The notes under the pieces: generated by a model | The model's database searches: none | Told to the model about the DNA's origin: nothing | What the model saw: only the letters and a program-made list of their open reading frames with translations | Source of the DNA: Pleionea sp. CnH1-48 | GTDB lineage: Bacteria > Pseudomonadota > Gammaproteobacteria > Enterobacterales > Kangiellaceae | Length of the DNA: 64,000 nucleotides | Reading direction: 5' to 3' | Assembly: GCF_024124665.1 (NCBI RefSeq) | Contig: NZ_JAMXSB010000008.1 | Location: 186,001 to 250,000, forward strand | In this document: piece by piece, positions 10,348 to 21,059 of the stretch | Numbering within the stretch: the first letter of the stretch is position 1 | Layout: each line of letters opens with the position of its first letter | Translations under genes and position numbers: made by a program

Positions 10348-10375
10348 AAGTGGAGACAAAATGGCTAACCTCAAG
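10348..10375 (-). promoter_or_regulatory. Sigma-32-like promoter of clpP
   Basis: On the minus strand, CTTGAGG-N13-CTCCACTT is a partial match to the heat-shock consensus, with the same 13-base spacer as the site before lon. It lies between the tig terminator and the clpP ribosome-binding site. Confidence 0.55.
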
Positions 10376-10387
10376 GGATCATCAAAT

Positions 10388-10436
10388 AAAAAAGCCTGGA
10401 TACCTACAACTATAGCAGTTTTGGCACCAGGCTAGG
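10388..10436 (-). terminator. Intrinsic terminator of tig
   Basis: An outer GCCTGG/CCAGGC stem with inner AACT/AGTT pairing is followed on the minus strand by T6. It lies about 85 bases after the tig stop. Confidence 0.7.
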
Positions 10437-10519
10437 AATGTTTTTTCTTTTTAATTATTAAACACTTAGCAAGTGTTTAAATTATCATCAACAATCTTGG
10501 AAATTATTGCAGAATCAAA

Positions 10520-11812
10520 TTACTTTTGGTTCATCACTTCATCAAAAGTAGCATCTACATCTGTTACTTTAGCTTCTGCTAATACAGCTTCAATGACCAT
10601 GTCTTCTAGAACAAGCTGTTCAATCTGAGACATACGGCTCTGATCGGCTTTGTAGTACTCAATAACTTCTTCAGGCTGCTCGTAAACAGAAGCCAATTCA
10701 TTCAATTGAGTTTCAACACGATCTGCGTCTGGCTTCAATTCTTTAGAATTGATGATAGCACCAACGATAAGACCTAACTGAACACGACGTTTGGCTTGCT
10801 GCTCGAACATTTCTGCAGGCAAGCTTGCCGCCATTTTCTCGTCACCACCATACTGAGCAATGGCCTGCTTACGCAGATTATCAATTTCACCGTCGATAGA
10901 AGATTTAGGTACATCAACATCATTCGCTTTAACTAACTCGTCCATCACCTGGTTTTTCAAGCGATTTTTAAGAGCGTTACCTAATTCACGCTCCATGTTC
11001 TTGCGAACTTCTTCTTTCATTTTGTTGATGTTGCCAGACTCAACGCCCAATACATCAGCTAACTCGCCAACTTTTGGCAATTCTTTTTTGCTAACTTTAT
11101 GAACGGTAGTTTTAAATACGGCTTCTTTACCCGCTAAATCGTTAGCGTGGTAATCTTCTGGGAAGGTAACCGTTACATCAACAGCATCACCAGCTTTGGC
11201 ATCAACGAGTTGATCTTCAAAGCCAGGAATCATGCTACCAGAACCTAATACTAAAGGATGGTTTTCTGCGCTACCGCCGGCAAAAGATTCGCCATCTATA
11301 GTACCTTCGAAATCGATAGTTACTTGGTCGTCGTTTTTCGCTTTACGCTTTACCTCAACCCAGTTAGCACGCTGCTCACGTAATGTATCGATCATTTTAG
11401 CCAAGTCTTCGTCTTGAACTTCTGCAGTTTGTTTTTCTACAGTAATTTCGGAGAAGTCTTTGATTTCTAGCTCAGGATACACTTCGAAAGTTGCAACGAA
11501 CTCGATGTCTTTGCCTTCTTCAGTTTGAGTAAACTCAAAGAAAGGAGCACCAGCTGGAGTGATTTTTTCTTGAATGATGGCTTGATAGAAGTGCTGCTGC
11601 ATAGCTTCAGTCATTACTTCTTGGCGAACGCTTTCACCATAACGCTTTTTCACAACTTTAAATGGTACTTTCCCTGGACGGAAACCATTGAGTTTTACGT
11701 TGCGAGCTAAATTCTGAAGGCGTTTTTGAGATTCGGCGTCAATAGATGCAGCGGGAATGCCGATCGTCATTTTACGGCCGAGGTCAGAAGTGGTTTCTAC
11801 TGAAACTTGCAT
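10520..11812 (-). CDS. tig: Trigger factor (ribosome-associated chaperone and prolyl isomerase)
   Basis: Binds at the ribosomal exit tunnel and shields nascent chains, 430 aa. The start is ATG 11812, which gives the standard MQVSVETT N-terminus and has GGAG upstream; the open frame 15 codons further up is not family-like. The ribosome-binding signature GFRPGKVP lies near residue 45. The FKBP-like domain occupies about residues 150-245 (VTIDFEGTIDGESFAGG), followed by the helical chaperone arms. First gene of the tig-clpP-clpX-lon block. No terminator separates it from the upstream tRNA cluster. Confidence 0.97.
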   Translation of the reverse strand: MQVSVETTSDLGRKMTIGIPAASIDAESQKRLQNLARNVKLNGFRPGKVPFKVVKKRYGESVRQEVMTEAMQQHFYQAIIQEKITPAGAPFFEFTQTEEGKDIEFVATFEVYPELEIKDFSEITVEKQTAEVQDEDLAKMIDTLREQRANWVEVKRKAKNDDQVTIDFEGTIDGESFAGGSAENHPLVLGSGSMIPGFEDQLVDAKAGDAVDVTVTFPEDYHANDLAGKEAVFKTTVHKVSKKELPKVGELADVLGVESGNINKMKEEVRKNMERELGNALKNRLKNQVMDELVKANDVDVPKSSIDGEIDNLRKQAIAQYGGDEKMAASLPAEMFEQQAKRRVQLGLIVGAIINSKELKPDADRVETQLNELASVYEQPEEVIEYYKADQSRMSQIEQLVLEDMVIEAVLAEAKVTDVDATFDEVMNQK

Positions 11813-11833
11813 TGATTTACTCCACATTGGTCT

Positions 11834-11864
11834 TTGCATAACGCAAAACGGCTGCATTATGCAA
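11834..11864 (-). repeat. 12-bp imperfect hairpin in the tig leader
   Basis: Two arms of 12 bases (11834-11845 and 11853-11864) are complementary except for one position, with a 7-base loop. The structure ends about 10 bases before the tig Shine-Dalgarno site, in the stretch between tRNA-Leu and tig. It could be an operator or a leader hairpin affecting tig translation. Confidence 0.6.
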
Positions 11865-11940
11865 CCCTATAACTTTGCATTCAAATACGGTAATTACTGG
11901 TGTAATTGAAACAAGACCACCGGGAGGACCATGAAATAGT

Positions 11941-12026
<86 letters not shown>

Positions 12027-12128
12027 TACCATTAAACAGGCAGTACAACATGCCCGGGTGAGGCTTGAACGTATAACACCCTACATGTTTGTTAGCTAAT
12101 ATTACCTGAATATTTCGCTAACTTAAAC

Positions 12129-12205
12129 TGGGGTGGATGATGGGATTTGAACCCACGACGACCGGAATCACAATCCGGGGCTCTACCAACTGAGCTACAC
12201 CCACC
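12129..12205 (-). tRNA. tRNA-His (GUG)
   Basis: 77 nt with encoded CCA and anticodon GTG. The extra 5' G (position -1) pairs with C73, both genome-encoded, the hallmark of tRNA-His. Confidence 0.97.
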
Positions 12206-12261
12206 ACTAAACTTTTCTACCTCAAGTAAACGTTCTGAACTACCTATCGGAACACCGAAAA

Positions 12262-12338
<77 letters not shown>

Positions 12339-12383
12339 CTTATACAGCAACCCAGGTTACGACTTACTTGAAGTCTTAAAATC

Positions 12384-12460
12384 TGGTCGGGGAAGAGGGA
12401 TTCGAACCCCCGACATCCTGCACCCAAAGCAGGCGCGCTACCAGACTGCGCTATTCCCCG
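12384..12460 (-). tRNA. tRNA-Pro (UGG)
   Basis: 77 nt with encoded CCA and anticodon TGG in the TTTGGGT loop. First gene of the tRNA cluster Pro-Arg-His-Leu. Confidence 0.97.
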
Positions 12461-12501
12461 AAACATCGCGTTTTTGACGTTGCCGTCTCAACGAGGCGTG
12501 C

Positions 12502-12530
12502 ATATTACTGATTTAGATCGCCAAGGTCAA
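12502..12530 (-). promoter_or_regulatory. Sigma-70 promoter of the tRNA-Pro-Arg-His-Leu cluster
   Basis: On the minus strand, TTGACC-N17-TAATAT is followed by the GC-rich discriminator GCACGCC, typical of stable-RNA promoters under stringent control. It lies about 40 bases before tRNA-Pro. Confidence 0.8.
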
Positions 12531-12639
12531 CAACAAAAATTATTTTTATTTCATTTAATTCAGGCTCTTTCAACAATGGATAATTCTTGAGAAAATACTA
12601 AGCTACTTTCTAATCAATTCAAAAGAATCATCTACTTAT

Positions 12640-13491
12640 ATGAGTGCCCAGTTAATCGATGGTAAATCCATCGCCGCAAACCTAAGACATCAAGTAAAGC
12701 AGAACGTTGCAAAAAGAATCGAGCAAAACCTCTCTCGGCCCGGTCTGGCAGTTATTTTGGTCGGCAGTGATCCCGCCTCGAGTATCTACGTCAACAAAAA
12801 GGTCCAGGCTTGTGAAGAAGTAGGTTTTCTTTCGCAAAAAGTCGAACTTTCGGCAGAAATCTCCGAAGCTGAGCTGATTGCCGAAATCGATAAGCTAAAT
12901 GATAGCGACAATATACACGGGATTCTACTCCAGCTGCCGCTGCCAGAGCATATTGATTCAAGCAAAATGCTGGATAGAATAAAGCCCAGCAAAGACGTCG
13001 ACGGATTCCATGCTTATAACCTTGGGCGTTTAGCACAGCGAATCCCCCTCCTACGTCCATGTACGCCTAAAGGCATTGTTACATTATTAGAGTCCACTCA
13101 GGCACCTATCCGTGGTCAAAATGCCTGTGTTGTCGGAGCGTCCAATATCGTTGGTCGCCCGATGGCTATGGAACTACTATTAAAAGGCTGCACTGTTACC
13201 GTCACTCATAAATTTACCAAAGATTTAGCGAAGCACTTAGCCGACGCCGACATCGTTGTTGTAGCCGTTGGCAAACCTGGAATTGTGAAAGGAGAATGGA
13301 TTAAACCCGGTGCTATTGTCATTGATGTAGGCATTAACCGACTGGATGACGGTAAACTGGTTGGTGATGTTGACTTTGAAAAAGCAGCCGAGCGTGCTTC
13401 ATGGATCACCCCGGTTCCTGGAGGTGTTGGCCCCATGACTGTTGCTTGCTTAATGGAAAATACGGTACAGGCAGCTGAACTTACCGACTAA
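12640..13491 (+). CDS. folD: Bifunctional methylenetetrahydrofolate dehydrogenase / methenyl-THF cyclohydrolase FolD
   Basis: Converts 5,10-methylene-THF to 10-formyl-THF using NADP, in the cytoplasm, 283 aa. Both FolD signatures are visible: the substrate segment near residues 75-100 ([15 protein letters not shown]) and the C-terminal [14 protein letters not shown], with the nucleotide-binding stretch [13 protein letters not shown] between them. The catalytic Lys lies in the YVNKK motif. No clear Shine-Dalgarno site precedes ATG 12640. It ends 6 bases from the convergent GGDEF-EAL gene with no obvious terminator between. Confidence 0.97.
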   Translation: MSAQLIDGKSIAANLRHQVKQNVAKRIEQNLSRPGLAVILVGSDPASSIYVNKKVQACEEVGFLSQKVELSAEISEAELIAEIDKLNDSDNIHGILLQLPLPEHIDSSKMLDRIKPSKDVDGFHAYNLGRLAQRIPLLRPCTPKGIVTLLESTQAPIRGQNACVVGASNIVGRPMAMELLLKGCTVTVTHKFTKDLAKHLADADIVVVAVGKPGIVKGEWIKPGAIVIDVGINRLDDGKLVGDVDFEKAAERASWITPVPGGVGPMTVACLMENTVQAAELTD

Positions 13492-13497
13492 GAGAAC

Positions 13498-16400
13498 CTA
13501 ATCGGACAAATCTTCTACACTGGATGCCTGGTGATATGACTCAAACAACATCTGGGCATCCAGCGGTTTAGAATAGTAAAATCCTTGCGTGTAATCACAC
13601 TGTTGTTGCAGTAAAAATTCAACCTGATTTAAATTTTCGACGCCTTCTGCCAACACTTTTAATTCTAATTCATGAGCCATCGCTGACATGGCCCTGACAA
13701 TAGCACGGTCATTGCTGTCATTTTCGATGTCTCTAACAAAAGTACGATCTATTTTAATGACATCCACTGGAAACTTTTTTAAATAACTTAGCGACGAGTA
13801 ACCCGTACCAAAATCATCTATCGCCAGAGTGATTTTTTGCTGTTTAAAATCCTCTAACAATCGAATGGTCTCTTCGATGTCTTCGACAAGAATGCTTTCT
13901 GTCAGCTCCAGCTGCAACAGATGAGCGGGTAGTTTCGACTGTTCTAAAGCAAACAAAATGTCATCATAAAGTTCATTCTTTCTACGAAACTGATTAGCTG
14001 AAATATTTATCGCCAATTTAACTTTTGGAAATCCTCTTTCCACCATGCTGGCAAACTCGGCGCAAGCATAATGGATAACCCAGCGCCCCAAACTTACTAT
14101 GAGAGACGTCTCTTCAGCTAAAGGAATAAACTCTGCCGGTGAAATCATGCCTCGCTCAGGATCATTCCAACGCACCAGCGCCTCGATTCCGACTAAATCA
14201 CCAGACTTCAACTCAAACTGCGGCTGATAATGGAGTATGAACTCTTTATTCTTAATAGCCTCTCTTAATCGGTTTTCTAACTGAATACGCTTTTGAGCTT
14301 TTTCATTTAAAAACTTTTCAAAAAACTGGAAGTTATTGCGGCCTTGTTCTTTTGCATAATACATGGCCATGTCGGCATGCTTCATCAACTGCGCAGCATC
14401 TTCAGCATCGTCTGGATAAAGGCTGATACCAATACTGGAATTTACAACAACATCACGACCATCAATTACAGTTTTTGTATTAAGGCGATGAAGAATATTC
14501 TCTGCGACATGAACAATATCATTTACCGACTCGATATCTCCCAGAATAACTGTAAATTCATCACCGCCTAAACGAGCGACGGTATCTGAGTTACGAACAG
14601 ATAACGCCAAAGATTCAGCAACATGCTTGAGAAATAGATCACCAAAGTCGTGACCTAACAAATCATTAATGTTTTTAAAGTTATCAAGGTCAAAATACAA
14701 TAACGCAACTTTTTCGTGATGGCGGTCAGCAACATTAATAGCCTGTTGAATCCGATCTTGATACAGCCGACGATTTGGCAAATTGGTTAAAGGATCAAAA
14801 TAAGCAAGTTGGCGAATCGTTTCTTGGGCATCGTGTAACTGAGTATTATCTTTGGAAGTCCACAATAGTTGTCGAATATCGCCTTTGCTGTCCTTAATGG
14901 CAGATATCGATTGCAACGACCAATAGCTTTTACCATAACGGTTGGAACATTCAACTTCTGTTTCCCAGCTACCAACGTCCATTACTTTCTTCATTATTTT
15001 GCTGTTAGTAGAAAAAGTATGCGCAATCTGATTGAGTTCCTCGATATCCTTACCTAGAACCTCATGAGCTTCGATGCCAGTCAACTCCGAAAAATAGAGA
15101 TTGGTATATTCAATTTTTCGCTCTGTATCAGTGATGATGGTAGCGCTTCCACTTTGCTCTATGGCTTGAGAGAGTTGTTTTAACTGAACCTCAGAGCGAA
15201 TGCGTTCTTCTTCGAGTTGAATGTAGAACATAGCAGCACTGATATCATTGCTCAGACTGGAGAGTAGCTCCAGAGTGCTTTCATCAAAAGCATTTTCTTC
15301 TGACGAATAAATAGCAAAAACGCCAAGACACTGATCTTGCTTCAAAATAGGAACAGCCGCCAGAGAATAAAAGCCACTTCGTAAAGCCTCATCACGCCAA
15401 GGTCGAAAACTCTCATCACTACGGGTGTAATTGACACAAGCGACTTGATTGGTTGTCGCCGCAATACCAACAGGCCCTTTAGACAACTCACTACCATCTA
15501 CTTTAACTACAATGTTATTCAAGTAAGGATCATGAGCTCCGGCAGCGGCAACAGGCTCTACAAACTGATCTTCAATTAATCCAATCCAAGCCATTTTAAA
15601 ATTGCCATGCTGAACGGCAATTTGGCAAATTTCTTCTAACAAATGTGCTCTATCGCGGGTTTCGAGAATGGCTTTATTCGCAAGGTGCAGGATATTGTAC
15701 AAACGGCTAACGGTAGAAAAATTAACCTGGGCTAAACGACGTTCCGTGATATTACGTAACATTTGCACAATACCAACACGACCGTCATTGAAGACTAATT
15801 CGGATAAAGTGACTTCATAGTAATGTCCATCTCGTTCGATTTCCTGATAGTAAGGATAATCTTTTTGAATAATTGCCTGACAAATAACACAGCCAGTGAT
15901 AGGAACATCGGCATGAAAAATAGCATGGCTATTGCGTCCAATGAGCTGTTCTGAACGCGTCTTGGCATAACGGGCAGCAGATTCATTAACCTGAACAATA
16001 ACCCCCACTTCATTGAGAACCGTGATCGCATCAGGAATACCATCGTAGGTATTAGCACTTAACGACAGAGATTTAAAAGGTTGATTTAATGTAAACTCAA
16101 CGAGCGCGATATAAATAGCCCAAAACGAAAACAGTTTTAAAATATGACCGACAATTGCTGAACTTGCACTTATCGTTGTATATAAAGTGAACGCAACTTC
16201 GGCTAATATTGTTAGACCGATAGAAAGTATAATTAGTTTGAAAACGCCAGAATGGAGTCGATGGCGATGATAATAAAAAGATAATGCCGAAACCAAAAGA
16301 ATAAAAATAACGAGGTATTCACCCCAGACTTTAATGGGTGTTAGCCCTTTTCCTTCGACAAACATAACCGGAAAAGCACCACTGTAAATAGCAATGCATA

Positions 16401-16839
16401 CAGTGGCAAATATGCCTCCGAAAATACCGAAAAAGAACGGCCACTTGACTGGTTTACTAAAGAATAATGATGTCGATAATAGAATGAGAGACTCGAACAA
16501 GCGCGCCGACATCCAGTATTGAATAGCGGTGTCGTCTCCATTAACTCTAAATAGACCAAAGCTTTCGAAGGCTAACGCATGGGAAAGATCAAAAATACCT
16601 ACCCAAAAATACCCACAACCTAAAAACATTAAAAAATGGCTGCGTGAGAACTTATATGTGTTTATTGCGACAACAAAACACAATACAGCAACAATAACCG
16701 CAAAGAGCTCAACAAGCGTATGAAAAAAGAGATAACTACCGAGCGCAATAGGTATGAGAAAAATCGACAGCAATATGGGGACAAGCCACTGAAGCAATGG
16801 GGAATAACTTTTTAGTGATTCGAAATTAATCATAATCAT
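13498..16839 (-). CDS. MASE3-PAS-GAF-PAS-GGDEF-EAL cyclic-di-GMP signalling protein
   Basis: Membrane-bound sensor predicted to make and/or degrade c-di-GMP, 1113 aa. The N-terminal 250 residues hold about seven hydrophobic segments of MASE3 type (HTLVELF, GIFDLSHALAFE). A PAS domain (about 270-370), a GAF domain (about 385-530) and a second PAS (about 550-660) follow. The cyclase domain has an intact GGDEF motif, with an RxxD product-inhibition site (RNSD) five residues before it. The phosphodiesterase domain has intact EALVRW, DDFGTGYSS and KIDRTFV motifs. Either activity could dominate in the cell. The start could also be the next ATG two codons in. Stand-alone gene, convergent with folD. 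Confidence 0.93.
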   Translation of the reverse strand: MIMINFESLKSYSPLLQWLVPILLSIFLIPIALGSYLFFHTLVELFAVIVAVLCFVVAINTYKFSRSHFLMFLGCGYFWVGIFDLSHALAFESFGLFRVNGDDTAIQYWMSARLFESLILLSTSLFFSKPVKWPFFFGIFGGIFATVCIAIYSGAFPVMFVEGKGLTPIKVWGEYLVIFILLVSALSFYYHRHRLHSGVFKLIILSIGLTILAEVAFTLYTTISASSAIVGHILKLFSFWAIYIALVEFTLNQPFKSLSLSANTYDGIPDAITVLNEVGVIVQVNESAARYAKTRSEQLIGRNSHAIFHADVPITGCVICQAIIQKDYPYYQEIERDGHYYEVTLSELVFNDGRVGIVQMLRNITERRLAQVNFSTVSRLYNILHLANKAILETRDRAHLLEEICQIAVQHGNFKMAWIGLIEDQFVEPVAAAGAHDPYLNNIVVKVDGSELSKGPVGIAATTNQVACVNYTRSDESFRPWRDEALRSGFYSLAAVPILKQDQCLGVFAIYSSEENAFDESTLELLSSLSNDISAAMFYIQLEEERIRSEVQLKQLSQAIEQSGSATIITDTERKIEYTNLYFSELTGIEAHEVLGKDIEELNQIAHTFSTNSKIMKKVMDVGSWETEVECSNRYGKSYWSLQSISAIKDSKGDIRQLLWTSKDNTQLHDAQETIRQLAYFDPLTNLPNRRLYQDRIQQAINVADRHHEKVALLYFDLDNFKNINDLLGHDFGDLFLKHVAESLALSVRNSDTVARLGGDEFTVILGDIESVNDIVHVAENILHRLNTKTVIDGRDVVVNSSIGISLYPDDAEDAAQLMKHADMAMYYAKEQGRNNFQFFEKFLNEKAQKRIQLENRLREAIKNKEFILHYQPQFELKSGDLVGIEALVRWNDPERGMISPAEFIPLAEETSLIVSLGRWVIHYACAEFASMVERGFPKVKLAINISANQFRRKNELYDDILFALEQSKLPAHLLQLELTESILVEDIEETIRLLEDFKQQKITLAIDDFGTGYSSLSYLKKFPVDVIKIDRTFVRDIENDSNDRAIVRAMSAMAHELELKVLAEGVENLNQVEFLLQQQCDYTQGFYYSKPLDAQMLFESYHQASSVEDLSD

Positions 16840-17111
16840 AAGAGGCCAGCTTCCAGCTCCATAATAGAAGTTTACCGGACCCGTTTATTGCCAACTAACA
16901 GAGAAACCATTCCATACGCCCTAATTTATAAAAACAACCACTCCTAACAAACGGAGATACGTAACATTTATCTGTGGTCCAGAGTTCATTTATCGGAGCA
17001 AAAAGCTTGAGTAGCCCACTGCATTATTCTAAAGATAGTTGAAACATCAATGAGATGATAGTGAGGAAAATAGAAGATTCCCTCACTCTAGGGCACTATC
17101 GAGCAAAAAAG

Positions 17112-17492
17112 CTATTTTTCTGCAATTGCGAAGGCGATCACTTGATGTTTTTCATCCGACAAACTGATATGCAGTTCGGTAATGCCCAAACTCTCTTTGA
17201 CTTCTTGTGCCCTTCCAGAAACAACGACATAAGGCTTACCAGCACTGTCATTTAACACAGAAAAATTATCAAATCGAAGTTTATCAGCCAACCCTCTTCC
17301 TAGTGCTTTCATGAGCGCTTCTTTTGCAGCGAAGCGCTTAGCCAGATAACGTTCGGGGTGTGATTGGAAACCCGCACTTTTCTGTTCTTCAGCGGACAAT
17401 ATACGATCAACAAACTTTTGGCCAAAACGCTGGTAAGATCCCTCTATTCGAGGGATATCAAGGATATCAGTACCGATACCGACTATTGCCAT
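17112..17492 (-). CDS. acpS: Holo-[acyl-carrier-protein] synthase AcpS
   Basis: Transfers 4'-phosphopantetheine from CoA to apo-ACP, 126 aa, the normal trimeric-AcpS length. The Mg-binding Asp is in GIGTDILDI near the N-terminus, and the second motif [13 protein letters not shown] lies in the middle. The ATG overlaps the end of pdxJ by 10 bases, so translation is probably coupled. Last gene of the long rpoE-to-acpS gene string; no clear T-rich terminator was seen downstream. Confidence 0.96.
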   Translation of the reverse strand: MAIVGIGTDILDIPRIEGSYQRFGQKFVDRILSAEEQKSAGFQSHPERYLAKRFAAKEALMKALGRGLADKLRFDNFSVLNDSAGKPYVVVSGRAQEVKESLGITELHISLSDEKHQVIAFAIAEK

Positions 17493-18223
17493 TGACGGGC
17501 CTCTACCATCAAACGCTTCATTTCTTTCACCGCAGACTCCAGTCCAACCATCACAGCTCGAGCAATTAACGCATGCCCGATATTTAGCTCAACTATCTCA
17601 GGAATCATAGCAACAGGCTGCACATTATGATAGTGCAATCCATGTCCGGCATTCACTTGAAGTCCAATGTCATGAGCAAAAGTCGCGGCTTGCTGGAGCT
17701 TCTTTAATGACGGTAAGGCAGCATCTTCATCTCTAAACTCGGCATAGTGACCCGTATGCAACTCAATTAACTCAGCGCCACAACGTTTTGCCGCTTCAAT
17801 CTGACTCGACTCAGCATCAATAAAGAGTGAAACTTTGATCCCCGCCTCCATCATTCGATGACACGCATCCTTAATTTTGGCTTCAGCTCCAACCACATCC
17901 AATCCGCCTTCAGTGGTCAGCTCTTCACGCTTTTCGGGCACCAGGCAAACGTAAGCTGGTTTGACTTTTTCGGCAATGGCGAGCATTTCTTCTGTCACCG
18001 CCATTTCCAGATTCATACGAGTTTGCAGAGTTTCTTTTAACAAGAAAACATCTCGGTCCACAATATGACGGCGATCCTCACGTAGATGAATAGTAATGCC
18101 ATCAGCACCCGCTTGCTCCGCAATCAAAGCAGCCTGCACTGGCTCAGGGTAGTAAGTACCACGAGCTTGACGTAGCGTGGCAACGTGATCGATATTCACT
18201 CCAAGTAAAATAGGCTGACGCAT
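17483..18223 (-). CDS. pdxJ: Pyridoxine 5'-phosphate synthase PdxJ
   Basis: Condenses 1-deoxyxylulose 5-phosphate with aminoacetone 3-phosphate in PLP synthesis, 246 aa. It has the family N-terminus [18 protein letters not shown], the HLREDRRHI segment and the C-terminal GHALIARAV motif. ATG 18223 is preceded by GAGAGGC. It lies between recO and acpS, a common arrangement in gammaproteobacteria. Confidence 0.97.
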   Translation of the reverse strand: MRQPILLGVNIDHVATLRQARGTYYPEPVQAALIAEQAGADGITIHLREDRRHIVDRDVFLLKETLQTRMNLEMAVTEEMLAIAEKVKPAYVCLVPEKREELTTEGGLDVVGAEAKIKDACHRMMEAGIKVSLFIDAESSQIEAAKRCGAELIELHTGHYAEFRDEDAALPSLKKLQQAATFAHDIGLQVNAGHGLHYHNVQPVAMIPEIVELNIGHALIARAVMVGLESAVKEMKRLMVEARQWQ

Positions 18224-18295
18224 GGTATTTGCCTCTCTGATAAGATCTTGACTGGCGCTTATTATACTGAAACCAGCTAAAGAGTAATGATTATT

Positions 18296-19063
18296 TTAAG
18301 ACCTAGAAGAATCATTCATTGATTCTTCTTTCTGAGCTTTCGCTCTGCTCTGTTTGTGATGCCAGTCCAGCCATAGTTTTCTACTAACTAAAGGCTTGTT
18401 ACCCAGATGTGGCGTTAACATGACACGACATATCTGCTTGAGGGCATTAAGAGCAGAAGGATTTTGCAGCTCTCCACGAAAAATCTGCAATAAATGAAGA
18501 CCACTGACATACAGTCGCGATGGCTCACGTACACTAGACTCATCAATAGCTCGAAAACCCTGTTCTGTCACTAGATAGCAAAACTCTTCAACTACAGCCT
18601 GCTGTTCTATGGTCTGGTTAAATTGAATACCGTAACCTAGAGATTCAATCACTTTTAATTCTAACAAACGTAAGGATATCAGTCGGGCAACATCATCGTG
18701 TGCCGACTCAAAAGCCGATCGAATATAATCGTATAAGGAAGGATTGGGCTCCCAGCGTGGAAGCGTACGAAGCAAGAGCTCACTAATGTAGCTGCAGCAG
18801 ATGAATGCTTCACCTTTTTGTATGGCTGCTGGTGTGATCACCTCACAAGATTGCAGCGTTTTAACTTCGCCCTTACCACCTAAAACCGCTTCCAATTCTG
18901 CAGAAGTCTGTAAAGCGGCTCGAACTTTTTGTTTACTAGGTGAGCGTATGTGCTTGGCAATAAATGTGAGCCTTCCGTGCTCTTTGCTAAAAGCATCTAC
19001 CATAAGAGCCGTCTCTTGATAGGGACGGGCATGAAGAACGATCAAGTGTTCTTCAAGTCTCAT
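18296..19063 (-). CDS. recO: DNA repair protein RecO
   Basis: Works with RecF and RecR to load RecA on SSB-coated single-stranded DNA, 255 aa. The N-terminal OB-fold part ([19 protein letters not shown]) is followed by the helical C-terminal domain. The start codon overlaps the era stop as ATGA, a coupling arrangement. The conserved cysteine cluster found in some RecO proteins is not evident. Confidence 0.95.
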   Translation of the reverse strand: MRLEEHLIVLHARPYQETALMVDAFSKEHGRLTFIAKHIRSPSKQKVRAALQTSAELEAVLGGKGEVKTLQSCEVITPAAIQKGEAFICCSYISELLLRTLPRWEPNPSLYDYIRSAFESAHDDVARLISLRLLELKVIESLGYGIQFNQTIEQQAVVEEFCYLVTEQGFRAIDESSVREPSRLYVSGLHLLQIFRGELQNPSALNALKQICRVMLTPHLGNKPLVSRKLWLDWHHKQSRAKAQKEESMNDSSRS

Positions 19064-19980
19064 TGTCCTTCATCGTATCCAAGAGAACGGAGCGCACGTT
19101 CGTCGTCAGCCCAACCATCTTTAACTTTAACCCAAAGCTCCAAAAATACTTTGGCTTCGAAGAGGCTTTGCATATCCAGACGAGCATCGCGACCAATTTG
19201 TTTTAACTTTTCGCCTTTTTTTCCGATAACGATAGTCTTTTGACCTTTGCGTTCAACCAAAATAAGGCCATTGATCCTCACCAATCCATTCTCTTCAACT
19301 TTAAACTGCTCGATTTCGACCGTGACAGAATAAGGTAACTCTTCGCCCAAATTACGCATGAGTTTTTCACGAATAATCTCAGCGGCCATAAAGCGTTGGC
19401 TTCGGTCGGTCACATGATCTTCTGGAAAGAACGGAATGCCTTCGGGGATCAAGCTAAATAATTTTTGTCTTAACGTTTCGACATTGTCGCCTTTTTCGGC
19501 AGAGCCAGGAATAACCTCAACAAAATTAATTTGTTTTGAAACCTGCTCCAAATGAGGCAGTAAGGCTGTTTTATCTTTTATCAGATCGATTTTATTAACG
19601 AACAAAAGTACCGGACATCCTGATGCTTTAGCATAGTCACATGCCATTTGATCATCATCGGTCCAGTTTGTGCCTTCTAACACCCACACAATCAGATCAA
19701 CTTCTTTGGTGGATGTCGTCGCAGCCTTATTCATCAAGCGATTAATGGCTTTCGTTTCGTTTAAATGCAAACCGGGAGTGTCGACATAAATAACCTGAGC
19801 ATCTTTTTCGGTATCAATGCCCAAAATACGATGACGAGTCGTTTGCGGCTTTTTGGATGTGATGCTAATTTTTTGCCCAAGCAACCCATTCAGCAAAGTC
19901 GACTTGCCAACATTAGGGCGGCCAATAATGGCAACATAACCGCAACGAGAAACGTCGGCGGGTTTATTAATCTCACTCAT
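19060..19980 (-). CDS. era: GTPase Era
   Basis: Essential GTPase that binds the 3' end of 16S rRNA during 30S assembly, 306 aa. G1 [10 protein letters not shown]3 DTPG and G4 NKID are intact. The C-terminal KH domain has [13 protein letters not shown]. It starts 2 bases after the rnc stop, as expected for the classical rnc-era-recO-pdxJ-acpS order. Confidence 0.98.
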   Translation of the reverse strand: MSEINKPADVSRCGYVAIIGRPNVGKSTLLNGLLGQKISITSKKPQTTRHRILGIDTEKDAQVIYVDTPGLHLNETKAINRLMNKAATTSTKEVDLIVWVLEGTNWTDDDQMACDYAKASGCPVLLFVNKIDLIKDKTALLPHLEQVSKQINFVEVIPGSAEKGDNVETLRQKLFSLIPEGIPFFPEDHVTDRSQRFMAAEIIREKLMRNLGEELPYSVTVEIEQFKVEENGLVRINGLILVERKGQKTIVIGKKGEKLKQIGRDARLDMQSLFEAKVFLELWVKVKDGWADDERALRSLGYDEGQ

Positions 19981-19982
19981 AA

Positions 19983-20669
19983 CTATTTCTCACCCAGTAA
20001 CAGAGATAACATTTTTTCGGCAGCTGCCTGTTCTGCTTTACGGCGGCTGGAACCTTTGGCTTCGGTTTTCTGCTGACCGTCGCGAGTTTCACAAGATACC
20101 CAATAGGTTCGGTTATGCTCTTGTCCTTCGGTTTTAGTCACATCGTAAATTGGCAACTCTTGTTTGCGGCTCTGTAGCCACTCCTGTAACTGAGTTTTAG
20201 GATCTTTGGTTGCCTGATCCAGCGTCAGTGATTTCATACGCTCATCATAGAGTCCAAGAATAACTCTCTGTGCAGACTCCATACCACCGTCCAGATAGAT
20301 AGCTCCTAATATGGCTTCCATTGCGTCGGATAAAATCGACGCTCTACGATAACCACCACTTTTTAGCTCTCCGCCACCGAGCTTAAGAACATTGCCAACC
20401 TCAATTTCGTTCGCCAGTTCGGCTAAGGTCTTCTCTCTTACCAAATGCGCACGCAAGCGCGTCAGGTGTCCTTCTGAGCCTTTTTCGAACAGGTGATATA
20501 AACGCGCAGCGATAACAAAACCCAAAATGCTGTCGCCTAAAAACTCAAGGCGCTCATTATGAGCGCCTTTTGCACTGCGGTGGGTCAAAGCCTGTTTAAG
20601 TAAATCAGGAGACCTAAAAGTATAGCTTAGGCGTTTTTGCAAACGCTCTAAGTCATGTTGTTGCCACAT
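19983..20669 (-). CDS. rnc: Ribonuclease III
   Basis: Cleaves double-stranded RNA, including rRNA precursors, 228 aa. The RNase III signature [13 protein letters not shown] lies near residue 40, the second acidic site in [17 protein letters not shown], and a C-terminal dsRNA-binding domain occupies about residues 155-225. It starts 3 bases after the DUF4845 gene without its own clear Shine-Dalgarno site, implying coupling. Confidence 0.97.
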   Translation of the reverse strand: MWQQHDLERLQKRLSYTFRSPDLLKQALTHRSAKGAHNERLEFLGDSILGFVIAARLYHLFEKGSEGHLTRLRAHLVREKTLAELANEIEVGNVLKLGGGELKSGGYRRASILSDAMEAILGAIYLDGGMESAQRVILGLYDERMKSLTLDQATKDPKTQLQEWLQSRKQELPIYDVTKTEGQEHNRTYWVSCETRDGQQKTEAKGSSRRKAEQAAAEKMLSLLLGEK

Positions 20670-20672
20670 TCA

Positions 20673-21029
20673 CTAAATCTCAACACTATCATCAAATTCA
20701 ACGAGAACGGAAAGGTTGCTAACTAAGTCAATCTTTACATCATAAACAATGCTCACTCGCATCTTGCCGCCACGAGTTGGCTTAAAGTGAATGTTTTCTT
20801 TGGTCACTCGCTCAACTTGATTAATATTAAACTGAGCAGCTAATTTGCGGTTGACCTGTGCTTTGCTCATCTTGGTATTTTCTTTCTCCAAGCTTTCCAA
20901 GGCTTTTTTGACACTCATGTTCTCAATGTATACAGGAACCAACTGAATGCCCACCATGCCATAGCCACCTACCATCGCGCCAATCATCATAATAGACCAG
21001 ATGCTGGCACCTTTTTGACGTCGAAACAT
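20673..21029 (-). CDS. DUF4845 family membrane protein
   Basis: Small protein of 118 aa with one N-terminal membrane segment (about residues 12-33, IMMIGAMVGGYGMVGIQLVPV) and a short extracytoplasmic domain. I place it in DUF4845 from its sequence and its position between lepB and rnc, where this family usually sits in gammaproteobacteria. Function unknown; the context hints at a link with signal peptidase or membrane protein handling. ATG 21029 has GGGAGA upstream. Confidence 0.88.
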   Translation of the reverse strand: MFRRQKGASIWSIMMIGAMVGGYGMVGIQLVPVYIENMSVKKALESLEKENTKMSKAQVNRKLAAQFNINQVERVTKENIHFKPTRGGKMRVSIVYDVKIDLVSNLSVLVEFDDSVEI

Positions 21030-21059
21030 GAATCGTCTCCCGAAAAAATGAATACTTAT

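Noticed and set aside
11813-11857. Longer N-terminus for trigger factor
   Set aside because: The extra codons cover the leader hairpin and ribosome site, and the family starts with MQVSVE.
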